64,000 bases of DNA from JAOZPE01 sp964601275 (GTDB lineage Bacteria; Krumholzibacteriota; Krumholzibacteriia; JAJRXK01): positions 62,001 to 126,000 of the forward strand of contig CAZRMV010000003.1 of the NCBI GenBank assembly GCA_964601275.1, in the 5' to 3' direction. The notes under the pieces are model-generated. The model ran no database searches. It worked only from the letters and a program-made list of their open reading frames with translations, and had not been told where the DNA came from. Of the stretch, positions 38,776-48,366 are shown one piece after another. The position numbers and the translations under genes are program-made. Each line of letters starts with the position of its first letter. Position 1 is the first letter of the stretch.

Positions 38776-39399
38776 ATGCGTACCGATTCCTGGTTCATCG
38801 CCGTGGCCCTTTCATTCCTTCTCGTCATCGGCCCGCCCGCCGGGGCGCAGGAGACATCCACCGGGTCGGCGATCACCGCCGATGCCGACAGCACCACTGC
38901 CTCTCTGGCGATCTATTTCGAGCTCAGCACGCACGCCCGGAGTCTCACCGTGGCGCCGGGAGAGACCTTCCAGTTCCTCATCGTGGCCGAGCACGCCGCC
39001 CGTGGGGTGACCGCCTGGGAGACCCGGGTCCTGGTGGATGAGCGGCTCATGGTGCTCAAGCGTCAGGCGGACGGGATGGACTTCGGGGCCGATCCCAACG
39101 ACTGGAGGGTGGGCCTGGGCAAGGACTGTCTCCGGGGAGACGCCGTGGTCCTGGCCACCTACACCGCCCGCGCTCCGGACAACGAGGCGCGGGACCTGGT
39201 GCTGGGTCTCGCCCCGATCGAGAAGGGGAGTTTCGATCCTCCGGCTCCGGGCTACGTCTCCTGCGTTTCCGCCGATGATCTGAGGCCCTTCGCCTATTCG
39301 GATACCTGCGCGGTGGTCAACCCGGACCGGGTGCGGTTGCCCGGGCAGAGCCCGGCCGGGCCGCATTTCGAGCCCGAGCGCGCCCAGGGCGGGCGATGA
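38776..39399 (+). CDS. Secreted protein of unknown function
   Basis: A 207-residue exported protein. A signal peptide (WFIAVALSFLLVIGPPAGAQ, cleavage likely near residue 25) precedes a beta-rich domain with phrases such as LTVAPGETFQFLIVAEHAARGVTAWETRVLVDERLMVL, reminiscent of cohesin-like or other Ig-like folds; I cannot name a family. Two Cys pairs may form disulphides. GAGGAG precedes the ATG. The stop overlaps the ATG of the PLP enzyme, so the two are translationally coupled though they act in different compartments. Confidence 0.75.
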   Translation: MRTDSWFIAVALSFLLVIGPPAGAQETSTGSAITADADSTTASLAIYFELSTHARSLTVAPGETFQFLIVAEHAARGVTAWETRVLVDERLMVLKRQADGMDFGADPNDWRVGLGKDCLRGDAVVLATYTARAPDNEARDLVLGLAPIEKGSFDPPAPGYVSCVSADDLRPFAYSDTCAVVNPDRVRLPGQSPAGPHFEPERAQGGR

Positions 39400-40373
39400 G
39401 GGAATTGAGCCGCGAGGATGTCGACCGGGCGTCGGCATCGCTTCGGGGAGTCGCCCACCGCACCCCCGTCTTCCGGTCCCGCACCCTCGACGCCCTCCTG
39501 GGGGCGGAGGTCGTATTCAAGGGGGAACATCTGCAGCGCGGAGGGGCCTTCAAGTTCCGGGGCGCCTACCACGCGCTTTCCCGCCTGGACGAGGCCTCGC
39601 GCCGCCGGGGAGTGGTGAGCTGGTCCTCGGGAAACCACGCCGGCGGGCTCGCTCTCGCCGGTCGTCTGCTCGACATCCCGGTGACCGTCGCCATGCCCCA
39701 CGACGCCTCTCCCTTGAAACGGGCGGCGGTCGAAGGCTACGGAGCGAAGGTGGTCAATAGCGACGCCGTGCGGCGGGAGGAAGTGGGTTTGGACCTGGCC
39801 CGCCGGCTGGGCCTGGTTCCGATTCCTCCCTACGATCACGACGACATCATCGCGGGGCAGGGAACGGCCGCGGCGGAACTGCTGGAGCAGGCGGAGGGAA
39901 TCGACTGTCTCCTGGCTCCGGTGGGAGGAGGCGGCCTGCTGGCCGGCTGTGCCCTGGCGGCGTCGCGCGATGCCGCGGTGGAGGTGTTCGGGGTCGAACC
40001 GGCCATGGCGGACGACGCGGCGCGCAGTCTGCGGGAAGGCCGGATCGTGACCCTCGAGGCGGTGCCGCAGACTTTGGCCGATGGACTTCGCACGCGCTTT
40101 CTGGGCCAGCGGAACTTCGCGGTGTTGCGCCGCTGGGCCGCCGGCATCGTGACGGTGGACGAAGAGGACATCGTCGAGGCCCTGCGGTGGCTGTGGTGGC
40201 GGATGAAGCTGGTGGTCGAGCCCAGCGCAGCGGTCCCGCTCGCCGCGCTGCTCTCCGGCCGCTTCGACGCGAAGGGCCGGCGCGTCGGCGTCATCCTGAG
40301 CGGAGGCAACGTCGATCCGCCTTCCTTGCTTCCCCTTCTCCTGGGGAAGGATCCGCCCCGGGGGAAGGATTGA
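39396..40373 (+). CDS. PLP-dependent threonine/serine ammonia-lyase or serine racemase family
   Basis: A 325-residue fold-type II PLP enzyme. The lysine that holds PLP lies in GGAFKFRGA, with SSGNHAGG binding the substrate carboxylate and GGGGLLAG the phosphate of PLP. It lacks the C-terminal ACT-like domain of biosynthetic threonine deaminase and has the length of catabolic ammonia-lyases and serine racemases. The reaction (deamination or racemisation of Ser/Thr/hydroxyaspartate) cannot be fixed from sequence. It overlaps the preceding secreted-protein gene. Confidence 0.9.
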   Translation: MRELSREDVDRASASLRGVAHRTPVFRSRTLDALLGAEVVFKGEHLQRGGAFKFRGAYHALSRLDEASRRRGVVSWSSGNHAGGLALAGRLLDIPVTVAMPHDASPLKRAAVEGYGAKVVNSDAVRREEVGLDLARRLGLVPIPPYDHDDIIAGQGTAAAELLEQAEGIDCLLAPVGGGGLLAGCALAASRDAAVEVFGVEPAMADDAARSLREGRIVTLEAVPQTLADGLRTRFLGQRNFAVLRRWAAGIVTVDEEDIVEALRWLWWRMKLVVEPSAAVPLAALLSGRFDAKGRRVGVILSGGNVDPPSLLPLLLGKDPPRGKD

Positions 40374-40417
40374 CCTTCGGGCAAGGGGCCGCCCCGCCGG
40401 CCTCTTCTCCGATGGGG

Positions 40418-42220
40418 TCAGCCTTGAAGGTGGGCTCGATCGCTGTCGCCCATCTCCACCTTCTCGCCCCGGAAGTATTCCGTCCATCGCGCGTCGACCT
40501 TCCGGGCGGTTTCCTCGTCGCAGATCAGCTCCTCGGGAAACCCTTCCTTGAGCCGCGCATCCAGGGCGATCGGCAGGGTGAAGGAGGGATGGAGCCGCCG
40601 CAGGACCACCTCGCGGCCGTACAGATCGGCGGCTGGCTCGAAGCGGGTGAAAGCGGTCCAGAGGAAGTTGATCTCGCTGCGCGCGGCCGACTTCGCATCG
40701 TCCACGAGAACCAAGAGCGGCCATTCTCGAAAATCGTCCCAGCGGGCGGCGCGCGCCGCCGCCTCGGGTTCCTGCTTTCGGGTCGGTCCGCTCAGGACCA
40801 GGCAGCCGGGACAGAAGACCTCGGCCCGGGTGAAGCCCGGGGGAAGCCCGCCCTCGAAACGGCGGGGGAGGGTGCGGACCGGCTCGCCCACCCCCAGGAG
40901 CACGCCCTTGGAACCCTCGTTCACCGCGGGTCCGGTGTAGTCCAGGGTATCCATGGCCAGCGGAGAGAAGACGAAGAGGTCGCCGGCGGGGTCGAAGCGC
41001 TCGAGCACGTGCTGGAAGGTTCCCCTGAAGTCGCGGAGGTCGCGGTCCGCATCGAGCACGAGAAGGAACTTGGTCAAGGAGAGCTGTCCTTCCCCGAGGA
41101 TCCGGAAGGCGCTGGCCATCGCCTCCTTCTTGTAGCGCTGGCGGACCACCGCGGCGGCCAGGCTGTGGTACCCGGTTTCCCCGTAGCTCCACAGATCGCG
41201 CACCGCGGGCATGACCAGCGGGAACACCGGGGCGAGGAGTTCCTGCAGGTAGTCGCCCAGATGGAAATCCTCCTGGCGGGGCTTGCCGACCACGGTGGCG
41301 GGAAAGATGGCGTCCTTGCGATGTAGCATGCCCCGGCAATGGAACACCGGATAGTCGTGCTGGAGGGAATAGTACCCGTAGTGGTCACCGAAGGGGCCTT
41401 CCGGGCGCCGCTCGTTCGGGGGGACCTCGCCCACCAGGGCGAATTCCGCGCTGGCGACCAGGGGCAAAGGGCCGAGAGGATTGTCCGAGAGTTCGATCCT
41501 GCTTCCGGCGACAAGGGAGGCGAGCATCAGTTCGGGGACATTCTCCGGAAGAGGGGCAACCGCGGCGAGGATGAGGGCCGGGGGGCCTCCGAGGAAGACG
41601 TTCACCGGCAACGCGTTTCCTTCCTGCTCGGCGCGATGGTAGTGGTATCCGCCACCCTTGCCGATCTGCCAGTGCATACCGCAGGTGCGATCGTCGAAGA
41701 CCTGCATCCGGTACATCCCGAGGTTGTGCCCGTTGCCCATGGGATCTTCGGTGTAGACCAACGGCAGGGTGAGGAAGGGCCCGCCGTCCTTTTCCCAGGT
41801 GGTCAGGGCCGGCAACGAGTCCAGGTCGGGCACGGTCCGCAGGATCTCGGTCACCGAACCTTTTCCCCGGCGTGTTCCCATCCGCATCAGGGCCGGCAGG
41901 AGGTCGCGTTGTCTCCACAGTCGCCGGAGGGTGGGAGGGAACAGTTCCCGGGGCAACGAGGCCATGCGTTCCACGAGCTCGCGAGGACGATTCCCGAACG
42001 CGAGATCGATCCGTTTACGGGTGCCGAAGAGATTCGTCACCACGGGAAAGTCTCCACGGGTGGGGCGGGTGAACAAGAGAGCGGGCCCCTCCGCCGCGAT
42101 CACCCGTCGATGGATCTCGCTCAACTCCAGGTGGGGGTCGACCGGAACGTCGATCTCCACCAGTTCCTTCTCCCGGCGCAGGCGCGAGAGATAGGATCTC
42201 AGATCGGAATGTTGCTCCAT
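40418..42220 (-). CDS. UbiD-family decarboxylase
   Basis: A 600-residue prenylated-FMN-dependent (de)carboxylase. The catalytic R-E-E set appears in RMQVFDD and GEVPPNERRPEGPFG; the GGPPALILAA and HGYYSLQHDYPVF-type segments are family-typical. UbiD proteins decarboxylate aromatic or unsaturated acids in quinone synthesis or in aromatic breakdown. It is longer than UbiD (about 490 residues) but within the family range. No UbiX flavin prenyltransferase or quinone gene is adjacent, so the substrate is open. GGAGGAAGG precedes the ATG. Confidence 0.9.
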   Translation of the reverse strand: MEQHSDLRSYLSRLRREKELVEIDVPVDPHLELSEIHRRVIAAEGPALLFTRPTRGDFPVVTNLFGTRKRIDLAFGNRPRELVERMASLPRELFPPTLRRLWRQRDLLPALMRMGTRRGKGSVTEILRTVPDLDSLPALTTWEKDGGPFLTLPLVYTEDPMGNGHNLGMYRMQVFDDRTCGMHWQIGKGGGYHYHRAEQEGNALPVNVFLGGPPALILAAVAPLPENVPELMLASLVAGSRIELSDNPLGPLPLVASAEFALVGEVPPNERRPEGPFGDHYGYYSLQHDYPVFHCRGMLHRKDAIFPATVVGKPRQEDFHLGDYLQELLAPVFPLVMPAVRDLWSYGETGYHSLAAAVVRQRYKKEAMASAFRILGEGQLSLTKFLLVLDADRDLRDFRGTFQHVLERFDPAGDLFVFSPLAMDTLDYTGPAVNEGSKGVLLGVGEPVRTLPRRFEGGLPPGFTRAEVFCPGCLVLSGPTRKQEPEAAARAARWDDFREWPLLVLVDDAKSAARSEINFLWTAFTRFEPAADLYGREVVLRRLHPSFTLPIALDARLKEGFPEELICDEETARKVDARWTEYFRGEKVEMGDSDRAHLQG

Positions 42221-42346
42221 GCCTTCCTCCGGAAAGTCGCCTGGGGCCCAGCCTAGAGGCCGTCGGCGGCGGGCACAAGGTCTTCCCGCGGGACGAGTCC
42301 CGGGTGTAGTCTCCCCCGGGCATTCCAGAGGGAAGGAAGCCGATCG

Positions 42347-43951
42347 ATGTCCAATCCCATGACATTGCTGCGGGGAGCGCGATTTCTTCCGCCCCATTCC
42401 CTTCCCCGGGGGTGGGCGCTGCTGATCGCCGGCGATCGCATCGTCGCCGTCGGCGAAGAGGATGAGCTGCGGCGTTCCCACCGCGCCGAGCTCATCGACC
42501 TGGACGGTGCCTTCCTGCTGCCGGGTTTCATCGATACCCATACCCATCTCTTCGAGTGGGCCCGCCGGCTCAACGGCATCGATCTGTCGGGAGTCGATTC
42601 CCTGGACGGCCTGGAGAGCGAACTGCGGCGGCAGAGCAGGAAGGTGGACGATGGGAGGGAATGGATCGGAGGCAGCGGTTGGGATCCGGCCCTGGCCGCG
42701 GCCGGCCTCGATCGTTCCCTGCTCGACGAGATCTTCGGGAACCGCCCGGTGGCGCTGGAGTCGAGGGATTTCCACATCCTGTGGTGCAATACCGAAGCGC
42801 TGCGCCGCGCCGGCGTCCTCGACGGGGCCCGGTGTCCGCCCGGCGGAAGCATCGGACGTCGCCGGTCGGGAGAGCCCGACGGACTCCTGAGGGAGACGGC
42901 GTGGGAACTCATCGTGCGGGCTCGTCCCGCCGAGAGCGAGGAGGTGCGGGAACGGTGGATCCGCGGGGCGGTCCGGCGCGCGTGGGGCTTCGGCCTGATC
43001 GCGGTGCACAGCATGGAGCCCTCCTCGACCGGCGCGGCCTACCGCGCCCTGGCCGAGCGGGGCCGCCTGGGTCTGCGCGTGGTGCACCACACGCCCTTGG
43101 TCGATCTCGACGCGAGGATCGCCGCCGAAGGAAACATCGCCGCCGGCTCGTTGCCTCCCGGCTCCGTCGCGATGGAACGCGGGGGAGTGAAGATCTTCAT
43201 GGACGGGTCGATGGGCTCGGGCACCGCCTTCATGGAACACCCCTATCCCGGCGGGGGAAGAGGGCGACTCCTGATGGAGAAGGGGGAACTGCTCGAGACC
43301 GTGTTGCGCGCGCAACGGGCGGGCATCCCGCCGGTGATCCACGCCATCGGCGATGCAGCGGTCACGGCGGTGGTGGAGGTCCTGGAGAAAGCCGCCGCCC
43401 GTCTGCACGAGGAGGGACGAGGGCTCACCGATGGGGTGCGGATCGAACACGCGCAGTTCATCGCCCCGAAGACCGTGCGGCGTCTTTGTCACCTGCCGGT
43501 CAGCTGTGCGATGCAACCCATCCATCTCGCCGAAGACATTCCGATGCTCGCTCGATTGCACCACGAAAGCGGCCGCCGTGCGTTCTGCACGCGGAGCCTC
43601 CTGGACGCGGGGGTGAGGGTGGTGCTCGGCAGCGACGCGCCGGTTGCCTCCATCGATCCCCGCCAGGGAATCTGCGCCGCGATGGCCCGCCGGGCCGGGA
43701 ATCGTCCCGACGGCGAATGCTGGCATGGGGAGGAAGCCCTCACCTGCGCCGAGGCGATCGCGGGGTACACCGGCGAAGCCGCCGCCTTGGCTGCCTCGAC
43801 GCGGGAAGGCGGCCGCCTGGCCGAAGGCGCGCGAGCCGATCTGGTGGCGCTGGACGGCGGTCTGGATCCCACCGACCCGTTCGCCTGGCCAAAGGCCTCG
43901 GTGAGGCTGACCATGATCTCAGGCAGGATCGTCCACGAGGATCTCGGCTAG
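42347..43951 (+). CDS. Amidohydrolase superfamily protein, YtcJ-like
   Basis: A 534-residue metal-dependent hydrolase of the amidohydrolase-3 group. Metal ligands are seen in GFIDTHTHLFEW (HxH), VIHAIGDAA, RIEHAQF and LGSDAPVAS (Asp); KIFMDGSMGSG supplies the bridging region, and the small N- and C-terminal beta-sandwich is present (IAGDRIVAVGEE; VALDGG...SGRIVHEDLG). The real substrates of YtcJ-like proteins are largely unknown. AGGGAAGGAAG precedes the ATG. It converges on ispG with one base between stop codons and diverges from the ubiD-like gene. Confidence 0.9.
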   Translation: MSNPMTLLRGARFLPPHSLPRGWALLIAGDRIVAVGEEDELRRSHRAELIDLDGAFLLPGFIDTHTHLFEWARRLNGIDLSGVDSLDGLESELRRQSRKVDDGREWIGGSGWDPALAAAGLDRSLLDEIFGNRPVALESRDFHILWCNTEALRRAGVLDGARCPPGGSIGRRRSGEPDGLLRETAWELIVRARPAESEEVRERWIRGAVRRAWGFGLIAVHSMEPSSTGAAYRALAERGRLGLRVVHHTPLVDLDARIAAEGNIAAGSLPPGSVAMERGGVKIFMDGSMGSGTAFMEHPYPGGGRGRLLMEKGELLETVLRAQRAGIPPVIHAIGDAAVTAVVEVLEKAAARLHEEGRGLTDGVRIEHAQFIAPKTVRRLCHLPVSCAMQPIHLAEDIPMLARLHHESGRRAFCTRSLLDAGVRVVLGSDAPVASIDPRQGICAAMARRAGNRPDGECWHGEEALTCAEAIAGYTGEAAALAASTREGGRLAEGARADLVALDGGLDPTDPFAWPKASVRLTMISGRIVHEDLG

Positions 43952-43952
43952 A

Positions 43953-45209
43953 TCAGGACGCCGCAGGATACCGCCGCGCCACATGGTCTTCGACCATGGC
44001 GATGAACTCCTCCGCGATCGAATCGCCGCGCAGGGTGGCGACCAGCCTGCCGTCGATGTAGACCGGGGCCTTGGGCTCTTCCCCGGTACCGGGCAGGGAG
44101 ATGCCGATGTCGGCATGCTTGCTTTCGCCCGGACCATTCACCACGCAGCCCATCACCGCCACGTTCATCGTCTCGACTCCGGGATGCCGGGCGCGCCAGA
44201 TCTTCATTCGTTCCCGAAGATGCCGGTCGATGCGGGCGGCGAGATCCTGGAAGAAGGTGGAGGTGGTCCGGCCGCAGCCCGGACACGCGGTGACCTGGGG
44301 TACGAAACTGCGCAACCCCATCGATTGGAGGATCTGCTGGCAGATCCTCACTTCCTCGGTGCGGTCGCCGCCCGGCTGCGGGGTGAGGCTCACTCGGATC
44401 GTATCCCCGATGCCACGCTCGAGGAGGATGGCCAAGGCGGCGGTGGAGGCGACCGTCCCCTTCAAGCCCATGCCCGCCTCGGTGAGACCGAGGTGCAGGG
44501 GATAGTCGCAGCGCCCGGCGAGTTCCTGGTTGACCGCTATGAGATCGTGGACCGAACTCGTCTTCACGCTGAGCACGATCCGGTCGTGGGGAAGGCCGCA
44601 CCGTTCGGCCGCTTCCGCGCTGCGCAGGGCGCTCTCCACCAGCGCATCCCTCAGGACCGCCGACGCATCCCGCGGCTCATCCCTTCCGGCGTTCTCGTCC
44701 ATCAACCGGGTCAAGAGCGTTGGATCGAGCGATCCCCAGTTCACTCCGATGCGCACCGCCTTGTCGTGTTCGATCGCGACCGCGATCATCTCTTCGAAAT
44801 GTTCATCCCGGGTGCGGGCGGTTCCCACGTTGCCCGGGTTGATCCGGTACTTGTCCAGGACCTTCGCGCAGGAAGGAATGTCGCGCAGGAGACGGTGCCC
44901 GTTGTAATGGAAGTCCCCGATCAGCGGCACATCGATTCCCAGATCGTCGAGACGACGCCGGATCTCCGGGACCTTCCGCGCCGCTTCCTCGGTGTTCACG
45001 GTGATGCGGACCAGCTCGCTGCCTTCGGCGGCCAGGCGGGCGACCTGCTCGGCGGTGGAGGCGGCGTCTTCGGTCGGAGTGTTGGTCATGCTCTGCACGA
45101 CGATGGGATGCCTGGATCCCAGCCACACTCCGCCGATCCGGCAGCTCACGGTGGGTCGTCGCGCAGATCCACTCACCACGATCTCCTCCCCATTCCTATC
45201 TGTTTCCAT
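43953..45209 (-). CDS. ispG: 4-hydroxy-3-methylbut-2-enyl-diphosphate synthase
   Basis: A 418-residue [4Fe-4S] enzyme (GcpE) of the non-mevalonate isoprenoid pathway, reducing methylerythritol cyclodiphosphate. The iron-sulphur ligands lie in ACPGCGR and GCVVNGPGE, and HPIVVQSMTNT and RINPGNVG are family-defining. It is the standard short bacterial form. The presence of this gene shows that isoprenoids are made by the MEP route. The Shine-Dalgarno sequence is weak. Confidence 0.97.
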   Translation of the reverse strand: METDRNGEEIVVSGSARRPTVSCRIGGVWLGSRHPIVVQSMTNTPTEDAASTAEQVARLAAEGSELVRITVNTEEAARKVPEIRRRLDDLGIDVPLIGDFHYNGHRLLRDIPSCAKVLDKYRINPGNVGTARTRDEHFEEMIAVAIEHDKAVRIGVNWGSLDPTLLTRLMDENAGRDEPRDASAVLRDALVESALRSAEAAERCGLPHDRIVLSVKTSSVHDLIAVNQELAGRCDYPLHLGLTEAGMGLKGTVASTAALAILLERGIGDTIRVSLTPQPGGDRTEEVRICQQILQSMGLRSFVPQVTACPGCGRTTSTFFQDLAARIDRHLRERMKIWRARHPGVETMNVAVMGCVVNGPGESKHADIGISLPGTGEEPKAPVYIDGRLVATLRGDSIAEEFIAMVEDHVARRYPAAS

Positions 45210-45215
45210 CGTGCT

Positions 45216-48200
45216 TCACCGCGTCTCGGGAAGACGCATCCGCGAATCCGGGCTCGGGCCGCCGCCCCCTTCGCCGGGAAGAACCTCGTCGTTCTCCCCG
45301 GGAAGCGTCATCGCGCCGGCCGGGAATACCGCCCCCCGTCCGCTCTGACCGTCCACCATGACCCGCACCGGCTCCGGGGAACGCACGTGCCGCACCCCGG
45401 CTTCCTCACCAACCACGGGTTGGGCGGAAAGCCAATCCCAGTCGATCCGGCCGTCACCGCGGAACGGGTTCACCGTGAAGTAGGCGATGCGCAGGGAAGT
45501 GATGTTCTGGAAGAAGTGGGTCCCCTGGGAAGGGGTGATCTGGAACCCTTCCAGTCCCGCCTCGACGATCACCCTGGCCTGGGAGATCTGTTCCCAGCTT
45601 ACCGGGATCCCCAGCCAGGGATCCGACGATCCCCAACGGCCCGGCCCGATGAGGACATACGAACGGCCTTCCTTGCGCATCTCTTGGTTCATGTTGGCCA
45701 CGGCGGCGGCCATTCCGGTGGTATGCGCGCTGTCGAAGGTCGCGGGATCGATGTAGATGAAGTCGGTGATGCCGTCGATCACCCCGTTGCCCAGGGCCCG
45801 TTCGGAAAGGAGGATCGCCTTGCGGATGGTTTCCTCGTCGAGGCGGACATCGTCGGGTTCGCCGCCGACCACCAGCCGGCGGATCTGGAGAAAGCCGAAC
45901 CAGGCGGGGTCGCTGGTGAGATCGACCGCGAATTCCAGCTCGACCGGCGAGCCCATTCCTTCCTTCCCGAGTTCGAGCAGGCGCTGCAGGATGGCGGCCA
46001 GCGGGAAGATCTCCGACTTGAGGATGGGGGCGAAGGTGACGACGGGGATTCCCCCGCCCCTCAGACCGTCGTAGATGACATCGTTTTCCCGAGAATAGGT
46101 CGAAGCCACCGGCTGCAGGGTGCCGTCCTCCATCGCTTCGGCGATCCCGAGCCGCAGCAGATTGGTTTCCTCCCCGGCCGCCGGCATGAGATGCGGCTGA
46201 GCGAGGTCGAGGGCGAAGAACCTGCGTTGGGAGGCGCGCAGGGTATTCTCCGTGCTGCCGAATTCGGGAATGTGCCGGGGGTGGGCGGGGGAGAAGCGCA
46301 GAGCGTCCGCTCCGCTGACCACCTGTCGCCCCAGGCCCAGGGCGACCACCGCCAACCCGTCCTCGTGACGCATGGGCGCGATGGGGTAGAAGTTGTGGGA
46401 GCGGGCGACCCCGGAGAAGTTGGGGTAGAAGCGGCTGCCATGGGCCGAACCGACCAGCCGCTGGAGGATCACCGCCATCTTCTCGTCTTCGACCCGGTAG
46501 GGGGTGTTCTCCATGTAGCGCTTGGAGGCCCTCGAAAAGGTCGAAGCGTAGACGAGCTTGATCGCGCGGGAGAGCTGGGCCAGCCGGACCGTGGGATGGG
46601 GGTGGTTGTTCGGAACCATGTAGGTGCGATAGATGCCGGCAAAGGGCTGGAACTGTGAATCCTCCAGCAGGCTGGACGATCGCACCGCCAGCGGATAGTT
46701 GACGCGCTCGAGGAAGGAAGCCAGGTCATCCTGGATTTCCCGCGGAAGCCGGGCGGCCAGGAATGCCTCGCTGATGTGACGGTCGTCGTTGGAGGTGTAC
46801 GCGATCTGGTAGAGGTCGTTCTGGGCCATGAACGCGTCGAAGACATCGGTGCCGACGACCGCGGTGGAAGGGACCGCGATGCGCACTCCCTCGAAGGCGT
46901 CGGTCACCGCCCGTTGCAGGAGCAGGTGGTTGGCGAAGGCCAGTCCACGGCCTTTTCCCCCGAGCGATCCCCTGCCGATGCGCACGAAGGACGATTCCTC
47001 GTCGAAACGACGGGGGGAGAAGTCGGCCACGACTCCGCGTTGCGTCTCCGCCCGGTGCTGGCTGAGCGTCTTCACCAGGAACGCGCGCAACTCGGTCATC
47101 GACTTGAACTCGCTCACGTTGCGCGGCCGGATGATCGAAGCAAGGCCGAACTCGGTGCGGGCGCGGAGCCAGTTCGAGAAGTCGTTGCGCCGGGCATGGT
47201 ACTCGAGGGAGGCGTCGGGGACTTCCTGGATCTGTTCCTCGAGCGAGCGCAGATCGTGGGCGCGTCCCACCGGAGTTCCGTCGGGCAATCGGAAGATGAA
47301 ATCGCCGAAGCCGAAGTTGTTCTCGATGAATCGCTGCAGATCGGACAGAAGACTCCGGGAACGCTTGTTGATGAAGTGCGCGTTCACCGACTCGGCGAGC
47401 TGTTGGCCGTTCTCCTGGCTCGATTGCATGACGACCGGAAGGGTCGGATCCTCGGCCCGGATCATGCGAACGAAGTCGACACCAGCGGACTCGTCGGGGG
47501 CGCCGTTGCGCGGGAAGCGCACGTCGCTGATCACACCCAGCATGTACTTCTTGTATCTCTTGTAGAGAGACTCCGCTTCCTCGTAGGTGCGAGCGAGCAG
47601 GATCTTCGGCCGCGCACGCATGCGCAGCAGGCGGTGGGTCACATTGATGCCTTCGTCCATCAGCGACTGGGTCTGCTTCATCAGTTCGGTGTACAGCAGC
47701 GGCAGGTAGAGCGAAGTGAAGCGGACCGAATCCTCGATGAGAAGAATGGTCCGAACCCCGGCGGCCCGGGTGTCGTGATCGACATTCCAGCGATCCTCGA
47801 AGAGCTTGATGACGGCCAGGAAGAGACCGGTGTCCCCCGACCACGTGAAGACCTCGTCGTAACCCTGGGCCGAGCGGTCGAGTTGCAGGCGCTGGACCTC
47901 GCGCGCATCGAAGGCCAGCATCACCACGGGAACCCTCGGGTCGATTTCCTTCACCCGCGAGCCGAAGGCGAAGGCCTCGGCCGAGCCCGACCAGAGCATG
48001 CTCAGCACGAGGTTGAAGTGCTTCTTCTCGATGAGCTGGATCGCCTCTTCGGCCGAGGAGGCCCGGGTGATCGACGGGGCGTAGGTCAGGTTCAGGCTGA
48101 CGTACTCGTTGAGGATGAGTTCGGTGAGACGGCCGCCCTCTTCCAGCACGAAGGCGTCATAGGAGCTGGCGACCACGAGGATGTCGTGGACGCGATGGGG

Positions 48201-48272
48201 CATGAGGCTGTCGAACGCCGCGGTCAGGTTTCGGATGTTCTCCGGTCCGCCGCCGGGAAGTAGGTCGTGCAT
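45216..48272 (-). CDS. Receiver-domain/PEP-synthase N-terminal (ATP-grasp) chimera
   Basis: A 1018-residue cytoplasmic protein. Residues 28-165 form a degenerate receiver-like fold lacking the acceptor Asp. Residues 172-330 form a second receiver with the acid pair E180/D181, acceptor D250 (GVISD), S284 and K303 conserved, but with a long insert after its first strand. From about 430 comes the PEP-synthase/PPDK N-terminal ATP-grasp: GSLGGKGRGLAF, YPLAVRSSSLLED and GLGRQVVSGADALRFSP. The phosphohistidine swivel and PEP barrel are missing. A conserved-looking THFF near 900 might serve as acceptor. I know of no characterised function; phospho-transfer to an unknown acceptor is inference. It follows gdhA but is separated from it by a terminator. 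Confidence 0.82.
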   Translation of the reverse strand: MHDLLPGGGPENIRNLTAAFDSLMPHRVHDILVVASSYDAFVLEEGGRLTELILNEYVSLNLTYAPSITRASSAEEAIQLIEKKHFNLVLSMLWSGSAEAFAFGSRVKEIDPRVPVVMLAFDAREVQRLQLDRSAQGYDEVFTWSGDTGLFLAVIKLFEDRWNVDHDTRAAGVRTILLIEDSVRFTSLYLPLLYTELMKQTQSLMDEGINVTHRLLRMRARPKILLARTYEEAESLYKRYKKYMLGVISDVRFPRNGAPDESAGVDFVRMIRAEDPTLPVVMQSSQENGQQLAESVNAHFINKRSRSLLSDLQRFIENNFGFGDFIFRLPDGTPVGRAHDLRSLEEQIQEVPDASLEYHARRNDFSNWLRARTEFGLASIIRPRNVSEFKSMTELRAFLVKTLSQHRAETQRGVVADFSPRRFDEESSFVRIGRGSLGGKGRGLAFANHLLLQRAVTDAFEGVRIAVPSTAVVGTDVFDAFMAQNDLYQIAYTSNDDRHISEAFLAARLPREIQDDLASFLERVNYPLAVRSSSLLEDSQFQPFAGIYRTYMVPNNHPHPTVRLAQLSRAIKLVYASTFSRASKRYMENTPYRVEDEKMAVILQRLVGSAHGSRFYPNFSGVARSHNFYPIAPMRHEDGLAVVALGLGRQVVSGADALRFSPAHPRHIPEFGSTENTLRASQRRFFALDLAQPHLMPAAGEETNLLRLGIAEAMEDGTLQPVASTYSRENDVIYDGLRGGGIPVVTFAPILKSEIFPLAAILQRLLELGKEGMGSPVELEFAVDLTSDPAWFGFLQIRRLVVGGEPDDVRLDEETIRKAILLSERALGNGVIDGITDFIYIDPATFDSAHTTGMAAAVANMNQEMRKEGRSYVLIGPGRWGSSDPWLGIPVSWEQISQARVIVEAGLEGFQITPSQGTHFFQNITSLRIAYFTVNPFRGDGRIDWDWLSAQPVVGEEAGVRHVRSPEPVRVMVDGQSGRGAVFPAGAMTLPGENDEVLPGEGGGGPSPDSRMRLPETR

Positions 48273-48311
48273 GCCGACATCGAGCGTAAGAGGTGATGGT
48301 TCCCAAGAACG

Positions 48312-48335
48312 GAGGGGCGCCCGGGGGCGCCCCTC
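48312..48335 (-). terminator. Terminator after glutamate dehydrogenase
   Basis: A perfect 10-bp stem (48312-48321 with 48326-48335), loop CGGG, lies 32 bp after the gdhA stop on the minus strand, followed by a short T-containing tail. It separates gdhA from the downstream receiver/ATP-grasp gene. Confidence 0.7.
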
Positions 48336-48366
48336 TATCTACTCTAACCCAGGTCGGCCGCAACGA

